Positions 8,552 through 16,897 of a stretch of 64,000 bases of DNA are shown piece by piece. Position 1 is the first letter of the stretch. Each line of letters starts with the position of its first letter. Location of the stretch: the NCBI GenBank assembly GCA_016714165.1, contig JADJNU010000001.1:1116001-1180000 (forward strand), written 5' to 3'. The stretch comes from Bdellovibrionales bacterium. GTDB lineage: Bacteria > Bdellovibrionota > Bdellovibrionia > Bdellovibrionales > UBA1609. Below the pieces are notes generated by a model that worked only from the letters and a program-made list of their open reading frames with translations, searched no databases and had not been told where the DNA came from. A program made the translations under genes and the position numbers.

Positions 8552-9661
8552 TCATTCCTGCTGAAGAAGAGTTAAAGTTGGTTCCCTGCTGACAGTGAGA
8601 AGGCGCAGAAGATTGCGTGGCCAGAACGTCGTGTCCTGCATGATCAGGTGCCCGCCAGGCTGAATCAAATCGGTTGCTTGAATCAAATACTTACCTGCAC
8701 CTCGAACATATCCCCAAACATTTTTCATTCGCACCACGGACACCGTTCGATCACCAGACCGTGACAACGAACGGGCATCGGCCTGAATCGCTTCGGCATT
8801 AAAACCATGTCTTGCAATCACTCCGTTCAGATATCCTACGATGAGAGGTGAAATATCAAAGAAGACATAATGATTTTCAGGGAGCAGATCGATAAATAAT
8901 CTGTCGGCCGTTCCAATTCCGCTGCCTACGTCCCAATACTCACCATCGAGTTTTCCAAACTGTTTCAACACCTCCTGTTTAGATTGGAAGAAAGGTGGTC
9001 GCTCATGCCTGAATCCGAAGCTAAAACCGAGTTCATGAAGATAAGTGCGGATCGCAAAATCACCCTCTCCCTCAAGACTCAATATCTTAAGGAGAGCAGC
9101 AAACTTCGCCGGATTTTTTTCATAAACAGCTGCTGCCACGAGGCCAAATTCATCTGGTTTTTCGGCCAGAAGTTGGTGTATGACGTGGATCAAGGAGTGC
9201 CCGTCTGCTCTACCAGACGGGCTATCTTTAAGGGTTGCAACCAATCCGGGATCCTTGAGCGCAAGCGCCAACAATCCATCTAGTTCCTGATCCTTAGCGG
9301 GTCCCACCTTTTTTCCCCTTGATCTCAACCAGGCAACTGGCTCTACGGGTGCTGTAGAGATATCCTCATAACGTAGGCCGGAATTTAGAATCAATTTTAT
9401 TTCACGGACAATATCGTCTGCATTCCGTTCCACATGACGAGAACTGCTTCTTTCCCCATGACCCCCTCGCTCTTCACTCGACCCTCCCAAGCCACTCGAG
9501 TCTTCAAGCAAAGCCCGGGCACAGGCTGTTCCTGACTGACCATGTTCCAAAAGAAGACTCAGTTCAGTGAGGATGGAAGCATACGCAAATGAGCCAGAAA
9601 GCAAGAAAGGGCCAAAGGCCAACGGATTCCCAGCAAGAACTATTCGGAATATCCTATTCAT
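8552..9661 (-). CDS. exported SAM-methyltransferase-like protein, probably truncated
   Basis: 369 residues to an in-frame TGA. ATG at 9661 with GAGG about eight bases upstream. Residues 1-28 look like a signal peptide ending SFAYA. A Gly/Ser/Arg-rich linker follows (residues 50-80), then a helical region and, from about residue 235, a Rossmann methyltransferase domain: DVGSGIGTADR (SAM motif I), an acidic strand end YVFFDIS (motif II), QADARSL (motif III) and PGGHLIMQD (post-motif). Methyltransferases with this fold need cytosolic SAM, so the signal peptide is odd. The frame continues for 61 codons past the stop, so the gene may be a pseudogene or carry a sequence error. Substrate unknown. 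Confidence 0.65.
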   Translation of the reverse strand: MNRIFRIVLAGNPLAFGPFLLSGSFAYASILTELSLLLEHGQSGTACARALLEDSSGLGGSSEERGGHGERSSSRHVERNADDIVREIKLILNSGLRYEDISTAPVEPVAWLRSRGKKVGPAKDQELDGLLALALKDPGLVATLKDSPSGRADGHSLIHVIHQLLAEKPDEFGLVAAAVYEKNPAKFAALLKILSLEGEGDFAIRTYLHELGFSFGFRHERPPFFQSKQEVLKQFGKLDGEYWDVGSGIGTADRLFIDLLPENHYVFFDISPLIVGYLNGVIARHGFNAEAIQADARSLSRSGDRTVSVVRMKNVWGYVRGAGKYLIQATDLIQPGGHLIMQDTTFWPRNLLRLLTVSREPTLTLLQQE

Positions 9662-9945
9662 ATCGCAACCTCACGTGCAATCCTAAGGCCAAGTGTCTCC
9701 AAGCCTTGTTTTCCTTTTGGCGGAACTATTTCACATTCAAGCTTCTGGAATTATGCCCCCCTATCATCAAGCGATACACACAAGAGCCAGTCCTGTTTAA
9801 TGACCTGCAGTCGTCCCGTGCCACTGATTTGAAATATGCCGATCGTGAGATGTGGCACCAATCGATGGCAGATGCTTTTTTTAGGGATTAATTGGCTCTA
9901 CTTGACATTTTACATTCATGCTTTGAGTCTTTAACAGGGGGATTT
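9662..9945. other. divergent intergenic region
   Basis: About 280 bases separating the minus-strand methyltransferase from the FecR-domain gene. A TTGACA element is visible at 9903-9908, oriented toward the FecR gene, but no good -10 hexamer sits 16-18 bases downstream. Nothing else recognisable. Confidence 0.35.
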
Positions 9946-10548
9946 ATGAAAAAAATCGGTTTTGCAGTTGTGGTACTTTTCTTATGTATATTTTCCTTCG
10001 CTGGTGAAGGTTTAACGGTTGTTAAGAAAGCTGGCGAGGTTCGTTACAATCAAAAGGAAGTCAAAGTAGGGCAAATCTTACCTCTTGGAGGAGTGATCGA
10101 GGTCGGCAGCAGTGTTGAGTCATTTGTCGATCTCACATATCCCGAAGGGCATCGCCTTCGGTTAAAGAAAAATACAAAGGTGAACCTGGCTGCCCTAGGA
10201 ACAAAAAATGCCAGTCAAATTGATATCGCCATCGGACAAGTATTTGCCTATCTTGTAAAAGGAAAAAAGGCAGAGAATATTCAGATAAAAACCAAGTCTG
10301 CTGTCGTAGGCGTGCGCGGAACAAAATTTTTGGTCGAGGAAAGTAACGAAAAAGGCACCTATGTTTGTGTGTGCGAAGGTGCGGTCAATGTGCGAGGGCT
10401 CGGAGACCACTCTAAGGATGGAGAGCGCAACGTAAAAGCAGGTCAAGATCTTTGGGCACGACCGGGTAAGCCAATGGGAACTCCTGTCGATTCGCCCGAT
10501 ATGTCTAAAATGACCACTGCCGAGTTCGCCGATATGGGCCTAGAGTGA
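9946..10548 (+). CDS. exported FecR-domain protein
   Basis: 200 residues from ATG 9946, which has AGGGGG five to ten bases upstream; an upstream in-frame start at 9892 is unlikely. Signal peptide MKKIGFAVVVLFLCIFSFA. The mature part matches a FecR-type domain: VVKKAGEVRYN, a region KVGQILPLGGVIEVG, SFVDLTYPEGHRLRLKKNTKVNL, and the hallmark TKSAVVGVRGTKFLVEE. Such domains bind ligands or peptidoglycan/adhesin partners in the periplasm. There is no sigma-factor partner here, so a FecR signalling role is unlikely; in Bdellovibrio-like bacteria stand-alone FecR proteins are of unknown role. Monocistronic. Confidence 0.82.
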   Translation: MKKIGFAVVVLFLCIFSFAGEGLTVVKKAGEVRYNQKEVKVGQILPLGGVIEVGSSVESFVDLTYPEGHRLRLKKNTKVNLAALGTKNASQIDIAIGQVFAYLVKGKKAENIQIKTKSAVVGVRGTKFLVEESNEKGTYVCVCEGAVNVRGLGDHSKDGERNVKAGQDLWARPGKPMGTPVDSPDMSKMTTAEFADMGLE

Positions 10549-10631
10549 CCTTTCCGATCAGCGGAGCCAATTAGCCATGCCCGTAGCGCAAAATATATAC
10601 CAAAAGTAGAAAAAGCGACTTAGGGTGCCTG

Positions 10632-12023
10632 ATGACAAATAATTTTAGTTCTCTTGCCATATCTCAAAAACTCTTGCGTGCCATCCGGGATGCTGGATTT
10701 AATGAAATGACGCCCATCCAAGCAGCGAGCATACCCACTTTGCTCGCAGGTAAAGATTTAATCGGGCAGTCTCAGACCGGCAGCGGTAAAACCGCGGCCT
10801 TTATCATTCCTATTCTTCAAAAAATTGACATGTCTATCATGGCAGTCCAAGCTTTGATTCTCTGTCCGACTCGCGAATTGAGCGATCAGGTGCTACACGA
10901 ATGCCGAAGATTTTCAAAATCATTCCAGGGACTGAAAACCCTCGGCTTGGTTGGTGGACAGCCTTACCCACCCCAAACTCAAGCTCTTCAAAAGGGAGTT
11001 CAGCTTATCGTGGGAACACCGGGACGCAGCCTGGAACATCTCAGAAGTGGCCACCTGGACCTGGAAAACCTGCGGATTTTTGTTTTAGATGAGGCAGATC
11101 GTATGCTCGAAGAGGGCTTCGCGGACGAAATGAATGCAATTCTGAAAGAACTGCCGAAGCGCCGACAGACTCTCTTCTTTTCAGCCACATTTCCAGAAAG
11201 ATTGGAAAGCTTAAGCCAGAAATACCAAAACGCTCCTGAAAGAATTACGATTTGTGACCTGCCACAGACCTCACCAATGATTGAGCAGTATGTTTACGAA
11301 GCTGAAAATACACAAAAGATCGAAACTTTAATGAAGATTTTAAAAAATCATCCCTCCATGTGCACTTTGATTTTTTGTCGCACAAAATCGACGGTAGATG
11401 AGATTGGAAAAATTCTCGAAAAGTCCAAAGTCAGAACGGAAGTTCTGCATGGAAATCTGGAGCAGAAGGAAAGAGATCGCGCTATGTCACTCTTTCGAAA
11501 TGGGAGCGTACGAATCTTGGTCGCCACGGATGTCGCAGCCAGAGGACTCGACATCGATTCCCTCGAACTGGTGATCAACCTGGATTTGCCATCCAGTCCT
11601 GAGACCTATGTTCACCGCATCGGCAGGACTGTGAGAGCAGGACGCAAAGGTGTTGCTGTGTCTATCTCGACAGCCTATGAAACTGAGAAGGTCCTAGAAA
11701 TTGAAAAAGCCACCGGAGTGGCCATGATTCAAAAAATACTGAAACCAACCAATGACTTGGCACTCGGGCCTGAATTTGAAAAAACTCTCATGAAGACGCT
11801 TCAGGTTTCTGGAGGGCGTTCAGACAAGCTCAGGCCTGGAGATATTCTAGGTGCGCTCACAGCAGAGCCCCATCCCCTATCGGCTTCCCATATCGGAAAA
11901 ATTCAGATTCAAGATCGCTTCAGCTATGTTGCGATCACACCTGATATGACAGAGAGGGCTTTAAACAAATTGAGAACGACAAAAATCAAAGGTTCAAAAT
12001 TTAAAGCTTATTTGGTTCAATAA
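10632..12023 (+). CDS. dbpA: ATP-dependent RNA helicase, DbpA type
   Basis: 463 residues, the usual DbpA length. DEAD-box motifs in order: Q motif (MTPIQAASIP), Walker A QTGSGKT, PTREL, GTPGR, DEAD, SAT, then FCRTKS, ATDVAARGLD and HRIGRTVRAGR of the second RecA domain. The last 75 residues (RPGDILGALTAEP, IGKIQIQDRFSYVAI) fit the DbpA RNA-binding domain, which in the characterised enzyme recognises hairpin 92 of 23S rRNA during 50S assembly. The gene stands alone and is followed by a strong inverted repeat. Specificity for hairpin 92 is by homology. Confidence 0.9.
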   Translation: MTNNFSSLAISQKLLRAIRDAGFNEMTPIQAASIPTLLAGKDLIGQSQTGSGKTAAFIIPILQKIDMSIMAVQALILCPTRELSDQVLHECRRFSKSFQGLKTLGLVGGQPYPPQTQALQKGVQLIVGTPGRSLEHLRSGHLDLENLRIFVLDEADRMLEEGFADEMNAILKELPKRRQTLFFSATFPERLESLSQKYQNAPERITICDLPQTSPMIEQYVYEAENTQKIETLMKILKNHPSMCTLIFCRTKSTVDEIGKILEKSKVRTEVLHGNLEQKERDRAMSLFRNGSVRILVATDVAARGLDIDSLELVINLDLPSSPETYVHRIGRTVRAGRKGVAVSISTAYETEKVLEIEKATGVAMIQKILKPTNDLALGPEFEKTLMKTLQVSGGRSDKLRPGDILGALTAEPHPLSASHIGKIQIQDRFSYVAITPDMTERALNKLRTTKIKGSKFKAYLVQ

Positions 12024-12075
12024 AATTGCCCCCAACGTGTCGATGTCACTAGACCTTTTCGTTGGGGGGGGGCAA
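12018..12075 (-). terminator. rho-independent terminator, possibly bidirectional
   Basis: Inverted repeat TTGCCCCCAACG (12026-12037) and CGTTG-G(n)-CAA (12060-12075) with a 22-base loop and a longer G-run in one arm. On the minus strand it follows the SPFH gene by 34 bases and is succeeded by TTTTATTG, as expected of an intrinsic terminator. On the plus strand it follows dbpA but without a T-tract. Confidence 0.65.
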
Positions 12076-12108
12076 AACAATAAAAATAAAACAACTATAA
12101 CTATCTGA

Positions 12109-13188
12109 CTACGGCTTTCGCAAGGATCCCTCTTTGCAGTGAGCTTGGCCGTCGCCCTGGCGGCACTCATTGCGGCCACCTTCTGAGTTTACGTCTTTTG
12201 ACAGATCATAGACGAGACCTGGCGCTCCAGAATTAGCAGCCGCCTCCGCCGCACTGGGAGCTTGAAAAAAGAACACTTTTCCGCCCGGCTGACTTGCTGC
12301 AATCCTTTGAGCTTCTGCTTGAAGATATGCAATATAGTCAGCGGTCAGTTGGGCCCTGATGCTCTTCATGGCATCTGCTTCACCCTGAGCTCTTTGGCGA
12401 ATTGCTTCCGCTTCGCCGGCCGCTTCTTCTTTTTTGGAGAGTGCCCGTTGTTTTGCGATCTCAACATCAGCCCTTGCGCTCTCTAGCATCTGAGGCCGTT
12501 TCATTTTTTCTTCAATTTCCTTTTTAACAGAATCTGGATACTCAACATTTCCAGCAACGAGTGAAATCAACTGAATTGGTGTATCGGCGAGTAAGCTAAC
12601 TGTGGCCTCTCGAACCTGTTCTTACAGCCTTAAGCGAGCCTTCACGAGCTCCCCTGCGGGAATACTTTCAATCGCCTTTCTTACAGCTGTTCGAAAGGGC
12701 TCACGAACATTATTCTCATACCAGGGAGGATTCGGACCCAGATCACGGTTTTTTCCAGGATCTTCACTGTCAAATTGACCAGCTCCATATTTTTCAACCA
12801 CGGTCCTAATTGACTGCTCATCATCCTTAATCCTCAAAGTCAGATGAATTCGAACCTTCATCACGGAATCTTCATCAGTCACGACCTCAAAGGTCTCTGT
12901 TAAGTTCTTGTTTTGAACATTGACAATAACACATTCAATATTCTTAGGGGTAAATCCAAATTTCTCTCCCTTAAGTACCTTCGTATAGCCTCCCGTGTAA
13001 CCAAGCATTCCCCCTATAGTTGGCTTATGGATGCAATAACCCGCAAACCCTGGCTCAACGTATGGCCCACCAAACCAGTTTGCGAAAGCCTGGCCGGGCA
13101 AAAATACCGCCAAAAAAAACAAAGAAATCATCTTAGGTCCCGTAGTTCCCTCATTTCCGATACTGAACAAGTGTTCCATTCTTTTCAT
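12109..13188 (-). pseudogene. SPFH/band-7 domain protein interrupted by an in-frame TAA
   Basis: ATG at 13188 with AGGAG five bases upstream. The first part (189 codons) has a signal/anchor (KMISLFFLAVFLPGQAFA) and the SPFH core including VRIHLTLRIKDDEQSIRTVVEKYG and EPFRTAVRKAIESIPAGELVKARL. It stops at TAA 12622-12624, but the same frame continues with EQVREATVSLLADTPIQLIS, which carries on the SPFH fold, then a coiled coil rich in Ala/Glu/Lys (ARADVEIAKQRALSKKEEAA) and ends at 12109. Restored, it is about 360 residues. Either a real nonsense mutation or a base error. It would be a second SPFH protein besides the one at the left edge. Confidence 0.75.
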
Positions 13189-13680
13189 GTTGACTCCTAT
13201 TTTCTGAGTGACGAGATGATCATCGCATCTTCCGTAGACCCACTCTTGCAACAAAAATTTCATAACCTTTAATTTCTAATTTGGACTCGAAAAAGCTCTC
13301 GAGTCACTTTATTAGCTTGGAACAAAAGAGACTTCAACGATTGTTAAAGCTAAGGTTTATTTTATAGAGACACTTATAAATAATATAAAGCACAAGAGAT
13401 AAGAAGAAGGCGCATACGAGGACGAATTCGAAAATAAACCAAAAATATGCGCTCTGAGCCTATTGCTGGTCTGAGCCAAAGGCTGGTACGGACCGCCAAG
13501 CGGAACCGGCCAAATATCACCCACATCATTGATCGAAGTCAGCATACTGACCTCTTGCCTCAATCAAATTAAATTAAATCAAATCACATCAAAAAAATGG
13601 ACAATTTTTGTTTAGTTTTGAAGACGCTATCCCGAAACACCTCCTGAACACTGGTTTTCAATTTCAGGGGGTTTTAAAAA
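13189..13680. other. intergenic region with a small minus-strand ORF
   Basis: About 490 bases between the SPFH start and the diiron-protein start. Apart from the candidate small membrane protein (13334-13545) it contains a hairpin with a 7-bp stem (GACTCGA 13284-13290, TCGAGTC 13299-13305) lacking a T-tract, and AT-rich sequence (ATTAAATTAAATCAAATC, 13567-13584) that may belong to the promoter of the plus-strand gene at 13681. Confidence 0.35.
13334..13545 (-). pseudogene. small single-helix membrane protein, frameshifted
   Basis: ATG at 13545 with AGAGG five bases upstream opens a frame whose first 29 residues (INDVGDIWPVPLGGPYQ) look protein-like. In that frame the rest is poor, but a frame that requires one extra base near the GG at about 13457 continues as SAYFWFIFEFVLVCAFFLSL, a clear membrane helix, followed by YKCLYK and TGA at 13334. 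The span is 212 bases, that is, one base short of whole codons, as in other broken genes of this window. Product about 70 residues; function unknown. In the uncorrected frame the ORF ends at 13357. Confidence 0.4.
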
Positions 13681-14334
13681 ATGCAAATCAAGGAATCAAT
13701 CAAAAAAATAATAGAAGAGCAGCTCATCCGGATAAAGCCAAGCATCGAGAATTTCCCCTGGGAATCAGACTCCCACTACGGAACCTGGTGTGTGCAAACT
13801 TCAAAATTCGTTCGCCATACGGTTCCACTTTTGGAAAAGACGGCTGCATTTGCCAAAGGACCCCTCAAAGAGATTCTCCTCCACCATCGCGAAGAAGAAT
13901 TTGGACACGAAAAATTTGCAGAAAGAGATGCTGCCTTTTTGGGTAGAGATCCTCTGTCAGAAAAGATGATGCCCGAGTCATTGGCTCTCTATCAATCCAT
14001 AGACGACGCCGGAGATCAAATTGTCGAGTCCCTCTTTGGCTATGCTTTTGCCTTAGAGCACATCTCAGCCAGATACTGCGGATACATGGCAAAACGCGTT
14101 CTCGATCATCACCGAAAGCCCTACACAAAGAAACATGTGGCGAATGTCCCAGCTAGCTTTCTCACTCTTCATGCGGCCGTTGATATTGCACACACAGAGT
14201 CAGGATGGAAGTGTCTCAATCACTTAGAGAGCAATACCTATGACCGGCTCGCCGACACGATGCTGAAATCATTTGAAAGGTACGGCAACTTCCTTCATGC
14301 CATCATGAAGGAAGAAGCTCGGGGAGTTGCCTGA
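13681..14334 (+). CDS. heme-oxygenase-like diiron (PqqC/TenA-fold) redox protein
   Basis: 217 residues, all helical. AGGGGG lies nine bases before ATG 13681. Candidate metal ligands: Glu73 and His76 in HHREEEFGHEKF, Glu126 in FALEHISARYCG, and His164/Asp168/His171 in HAAVDIAHTESG, the H-xxx-D-xx-H pattern of iron-containing redox enzymes of the heme-oxygenase-like fold (relatives include oxidases that cleave or desaturate amino- and fatty-acid-derived substrates). The next gene, a GNAT-like protein, starts one base after its stop, so the two work together. Placement suggests biosynthesis of a small molecule. Exact reaction not predictable from sequence. Confidence 0.7.
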   Translation: MQIKESIKKIIEEQLIRIKPSIENFPWESDSHYGTWCVQTSKFVRHTVPLLEKTAAFAKGPLKEILLHHREEEFGHEKFAERDAAFLGRDPLSEKMMPESLALYQSIDDAGDQIVESLFGYAFALEHISARYCGYMAKRVLDHHRKPYTKKHVANVPASFLTLHAAVDIAHTESGWKCLNHLESNTYDRLADTMLKSFERYGNFLHAIMKEEARGVA

Positions 14335-14335
14335 T

Positions 14336-15037
14336 ATGCTGTCTCACTCAAATTTTGATATCAGAAATCTGAGCTTCAAAATCATTCAACCCCGACAGAC
14401 ACCTCTCAAGGGAGATCTCGAAACCTACAAAAAATCCTATTCACTATGGAAACGCGTCTGGACTGATACCTTTCATGAATTAGAGGGAAAAAGTACAATA
14501 TATTCAGATGATTTTTTCCGACAAGACGAGGCTTTTGTGGTGTTTCATCAGGACGAATGTGTGGGAATCACCATGCACTCGTTTCTCGATCTAAAAAATC
14601 CAGTTCATCGGGATTTGAGGTACTTCAAGGCCTATCCACCCGGAAGTATCGAAAACATTGAGCGATTAAACGTACGTCAGGTATTGATATCAAATCAAAC
14701 AGCCGTAGATCCAAGATTTCGAAAGTCGCTGAGTCAAATATCTTTTGGAGAAGTTCTAATTGGACTCTCCGTTAAAAGACTCATCGAGTTGGAACTCGAC
14801 GCTTTCATCGCGTACACGAACAATTCGAAGAAAGTCCAGGACATCTGTTATAGATTTGGAGCGCGGCCTATTGTGAAAGGACATTCACAGCACAATGTTG
14901 AAGTCGACATCGTGTGCCTGACAAAGGAAAACGCCTGCGAATCCCCGATCAAAGATATCAAACAGACGATAGATTTTCTCTGGAATTCCAGATTCAATAA
15001 TCAAGACATGAAAAATGAGATAGCAACAGCGATTTAA
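14336..15037 (+). CDS. GNAT-fold acyltransferase, N-acyl amino acid synthase-like
   Basis: About 233 residues from ATG 14336, one base after the stop of the diiron-type gene. The central region (DEAFVVFHQDECVGITMHSF, then NERLNVRQVLISNQTAVDPRFRK and GEVLIGLSVKRLIELELDAFIAYTN) has the strand-helix order of GNAT-fold proteins of the autoinducer/N-acyl amino acid synthase type, and ends with CYRFGARPI, the usual strand after the acyl-CoA loop. The typical Q/RxxGxG loop is not clear, so the acyl donor could be an acyl carrier protein. Convergent with the minus-strand gene at 15041, only three bases apart. Confidence 0.55.
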   Translation: MLSHSNFDIRNLSFKIIQPRQTPLKGDLETYKKSYSLWKRVWTDTFHELEGKSTIYSDDFFRQDEAFVVFHQDECVGITMHSFLDLKNPVHRDLRYFKAYPPGSIENIERLNVRQVLISNQTAVDPRFRKSLSQISFGEVLIGLSVKRLIELELDAFIAYTNNSKKVQDICYRFGARPIVKGHSQHNVEVDIVCLTKENACESPIKDIKQTIDFLWNSRFNNQDMKNEIATAI

Positions 15038-15040
15038 AGT

Positions 15041-15766
15041 TTAAAGGACTCTCTGGCATTGACCAACAACATGGAAAACGTTGATGAAACCAACCAGCTC
15101 TTCATGAAAGTTGTAAGCAGGTGCCATAAAACGATGTTTGATTTTAGTCAGACTATGACCTCCCTCTTTTTTTTCATAAACATCATGTGTGGGAATGTTT
15201 GGATAAAAGGGAGATCGTGTCTGTCCCGACAGCACATATTTGACTGCCTTGTGATTGGCCTCATTCGTAAAAACATCTCGCTTGTAGAGTTCAAACCATG
15301 GCCTGCAAAAAATCTCCTCTAAAGTATAAGTGACCAAGTAAAAGAAATTAAACGTCCGAAAAATTTGGATAGATTCAAGCGTGTAAATTTCAATGACATC
15401 TTCAATATTCAAATCAGAAAAAACCCCGTCGTCCACTTGAATATTCAGCTTCTTCAACGCCAGGCGGAACTGTCCTCTGTTATCTTTAAGTGAACCGTGA
15501 ATCCGAACGGATTCCAGACAACTCTGATAGTATTGTCTCAGATCCTCATAGACGGCCTGCTGGTTCGCCGATGAGAGCTTTGAAAAATAGGAGAGTTCCT
15601 CCGAATGATACGGACTCAATCGGAGCCCCTCAATTTCGGCACAGTCACAAAAGAATCTTAAGATTCTTGCGAAACTCTTTTTACGATCAGGCTCTTCTCC
15701 CTTGGCCCCAAATAAACCGTCAATCGCTGTATTTAAATAACAATTTGATGAATTCTCTTTGTTCAT
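15041..15766 (-). CDS. unknown protein coupled to radical SAM enzyme
   Basis: 241 residues, no signal peptide or membrane helix, no recognised family. It is alpha/beta in character with aromatic-rich segments (IQIFRTFNFFYLVTYTLEEIF, PYHSEELSYFSKL) and a His/Lys-rich C-terminal part (HSLTKIKHRFMAPAYNFHEELVGF). Cys residues occur as FCDCAE near residue 40 and at 84, 155 and 237. It overlaps the upstream radical SAM gene by four bases (ATGA), a strong sign of a functional partner, possibly a substrate-binding or second-step enzyme. No function should be assigned. Confidence 0.7.
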   Translation of the reverse strand: MNKENSSNCYLNTAIDGLFGAKGEEPDRKKSFARILRFFCDCAEIEGLRLSPYHSEELSYFSKLSSANQQAVYEDLRQYYQSCLESVRIHGSLKDNRGQFRLALKKLNIQVDDGVFSDLNIEDVIEIYTLESIQIFRTFNFFYLVTYTLEEIFCRPWFELYKRDVFTNEANHKAVKYVLSGQTRSPFYPNIPTHDVYEKKEGGHSLTKIKHRFMAPAYNFHEELVGFINVFHVVGQCQRVL

Positions 15767-16881
15767 CCGTGGCTCCCAATAAAAGAAAGTTCCTCGGGAT
15801 GGTAGTCAGCAAGAGACTCATCCCAACCCTCCGGTTCTTTGAATTTATAAATTGGAGAAAGATTCAGTTGTGATTGTTCTCTGAAATTCGGGATTGCGTA
15901 TATTTTCTCCATGAGATGCTGAGCTTTTTCTGCTGTACCCGGGGGAACCATAATTCGAACGCCAAACCATTGCCAAATCAATGATGCATCACTTGCTTTT
16001 CTCGCGACAACCGCAGCGATTGTCTCGAGCAACTTTTCTTCATTGTAAAACTCAAAATGAACGCTCACCGAAATCTGGCAGTATTCAATGAGTTCTTCGT
16101 AATATTGTGGCTGCCGACTGCCATTCGTCGTCACATGACAATAGTGAAAACGGTCCGGCTGCGAAATGGGTCTTCGCTCCCTAATGTACTTACAGAGATC
16201 CATAAATGAAGGATTAAATGTTGGCTCACCTCCGCTAAAATGAAACTTCCCGGGCCTTTCCTTCACAAAGGCCTTAAAGATGTTATCAACAGCATGCTTG
16301 AGACTGCCCCAACTGCGATGAGACTCATAATTGTTGCTTGCAGTCGGTGGACAGTAACGACAAGAAAAATTACATCGGCGACCGAGCTCCCAGGTGATTT
16401 GCTTTGGTAAAACACGACTTTGAAGAAGGGGCTGGGAAGCAACAAAGTCTTGAAAATTATCTGCAGCCTCTGATTGAGGATCTGTGTAAGCCCAGTGAAT
16501 ATCGTCCTGGCTCTTAAATTTTCTAAGAGCCATGTCCGTTCCGCACATGCACCATTTTTTTGGACATTTGATAAAATTCTCGGGAACATAAAGAAAGTAA
16601 TCAAAGACGTTGCCAAAATATCCGCCCTCACGACAGACAGCTGAAAAGACACAACCGTCATGAGAAATATAGATATTTTCAATACCGGCCGCGCAATACC
16701 AGCCTTGCCAACTGTTGAGTTTCTTAGCCAATAGTTCTTCTGCTGAAAAGGCTCGACCCTGTCCATCGCGACCCAGCATAATCAGTGTTTTATTTCCACC
16801 TTCTCTGAAGACCTGAGGTTGGGGCACTTCAATAGGGGCGTCTGTATCCTTGGATGTACTTTGATCAATGGATGTGTCCAA
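15763..16881 (-). CDS. radical SAM protein with N-terminal SPASM-like cysteine region
   Basis: 372 residues from TTG 16881, preceded by a purine-rich GAGGGGAGGGGGG site. The radical SAM cluster motif is CNFSCRYC (Cys170, 174, 177), followed by FHFSGGEPTF (SAM-binding GGE) and HVTTNGS. Before it, residues 63-113 hold six Cys in a layout that resembles SPASM auxiliary-cluster domains (CAAGIENIYISHDGCVF, AVC, GNVF, CPKKWCMCGTD), which normally lie C-terminal to the core. It would make a carbon-centred radical modification on a peptide or small molecule. It begins 16 bases after the mevalonate kinase stop and is probably the next gene of that operon; the following unknown gene overlaps it. Confidence 0.85.
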   Translation of the reverse strand: MDTSIDQSTSKDTDAPIEVPQPQVFREGGNKTLIMLGRDGQGRAFSAEELLAKKLNSWQGWYCAAGIENIYISHDGCVFSAVCREGGYFGNVFDYFLYVPENFIKCPKKWCMCGTDMALRKFKSQDDIHWAYTDPQSEAADNFQDFVASQPLLQSRVLPKQITWELGRRCNFSCRYCPPTASNNYESHRSWGSLKHAVDNIFKAFVKERPGKFHFSGGEPTFNPSFMDLCKYIRERRPISQPDRFHYCHVTTNGSRQPQYYEELIEYCQISVSVHFEFYNEEKLLETIAAVVARKASDASLIWQWFGVRIMVPPGTAEKAQHLMEKIYAIPNFREQSQLNLSPIYKFKEPEGWDESLADYHPEELSFIGSHG

Positions 16882-16897
16882 ATCCCCCCTCCCCTCT

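Noticed and set aside
9903..9930. Sigma-70 promoter for the FecR gene
   Set aside because: TTGACA is present but no acceptable -10 at 16-18 bases.
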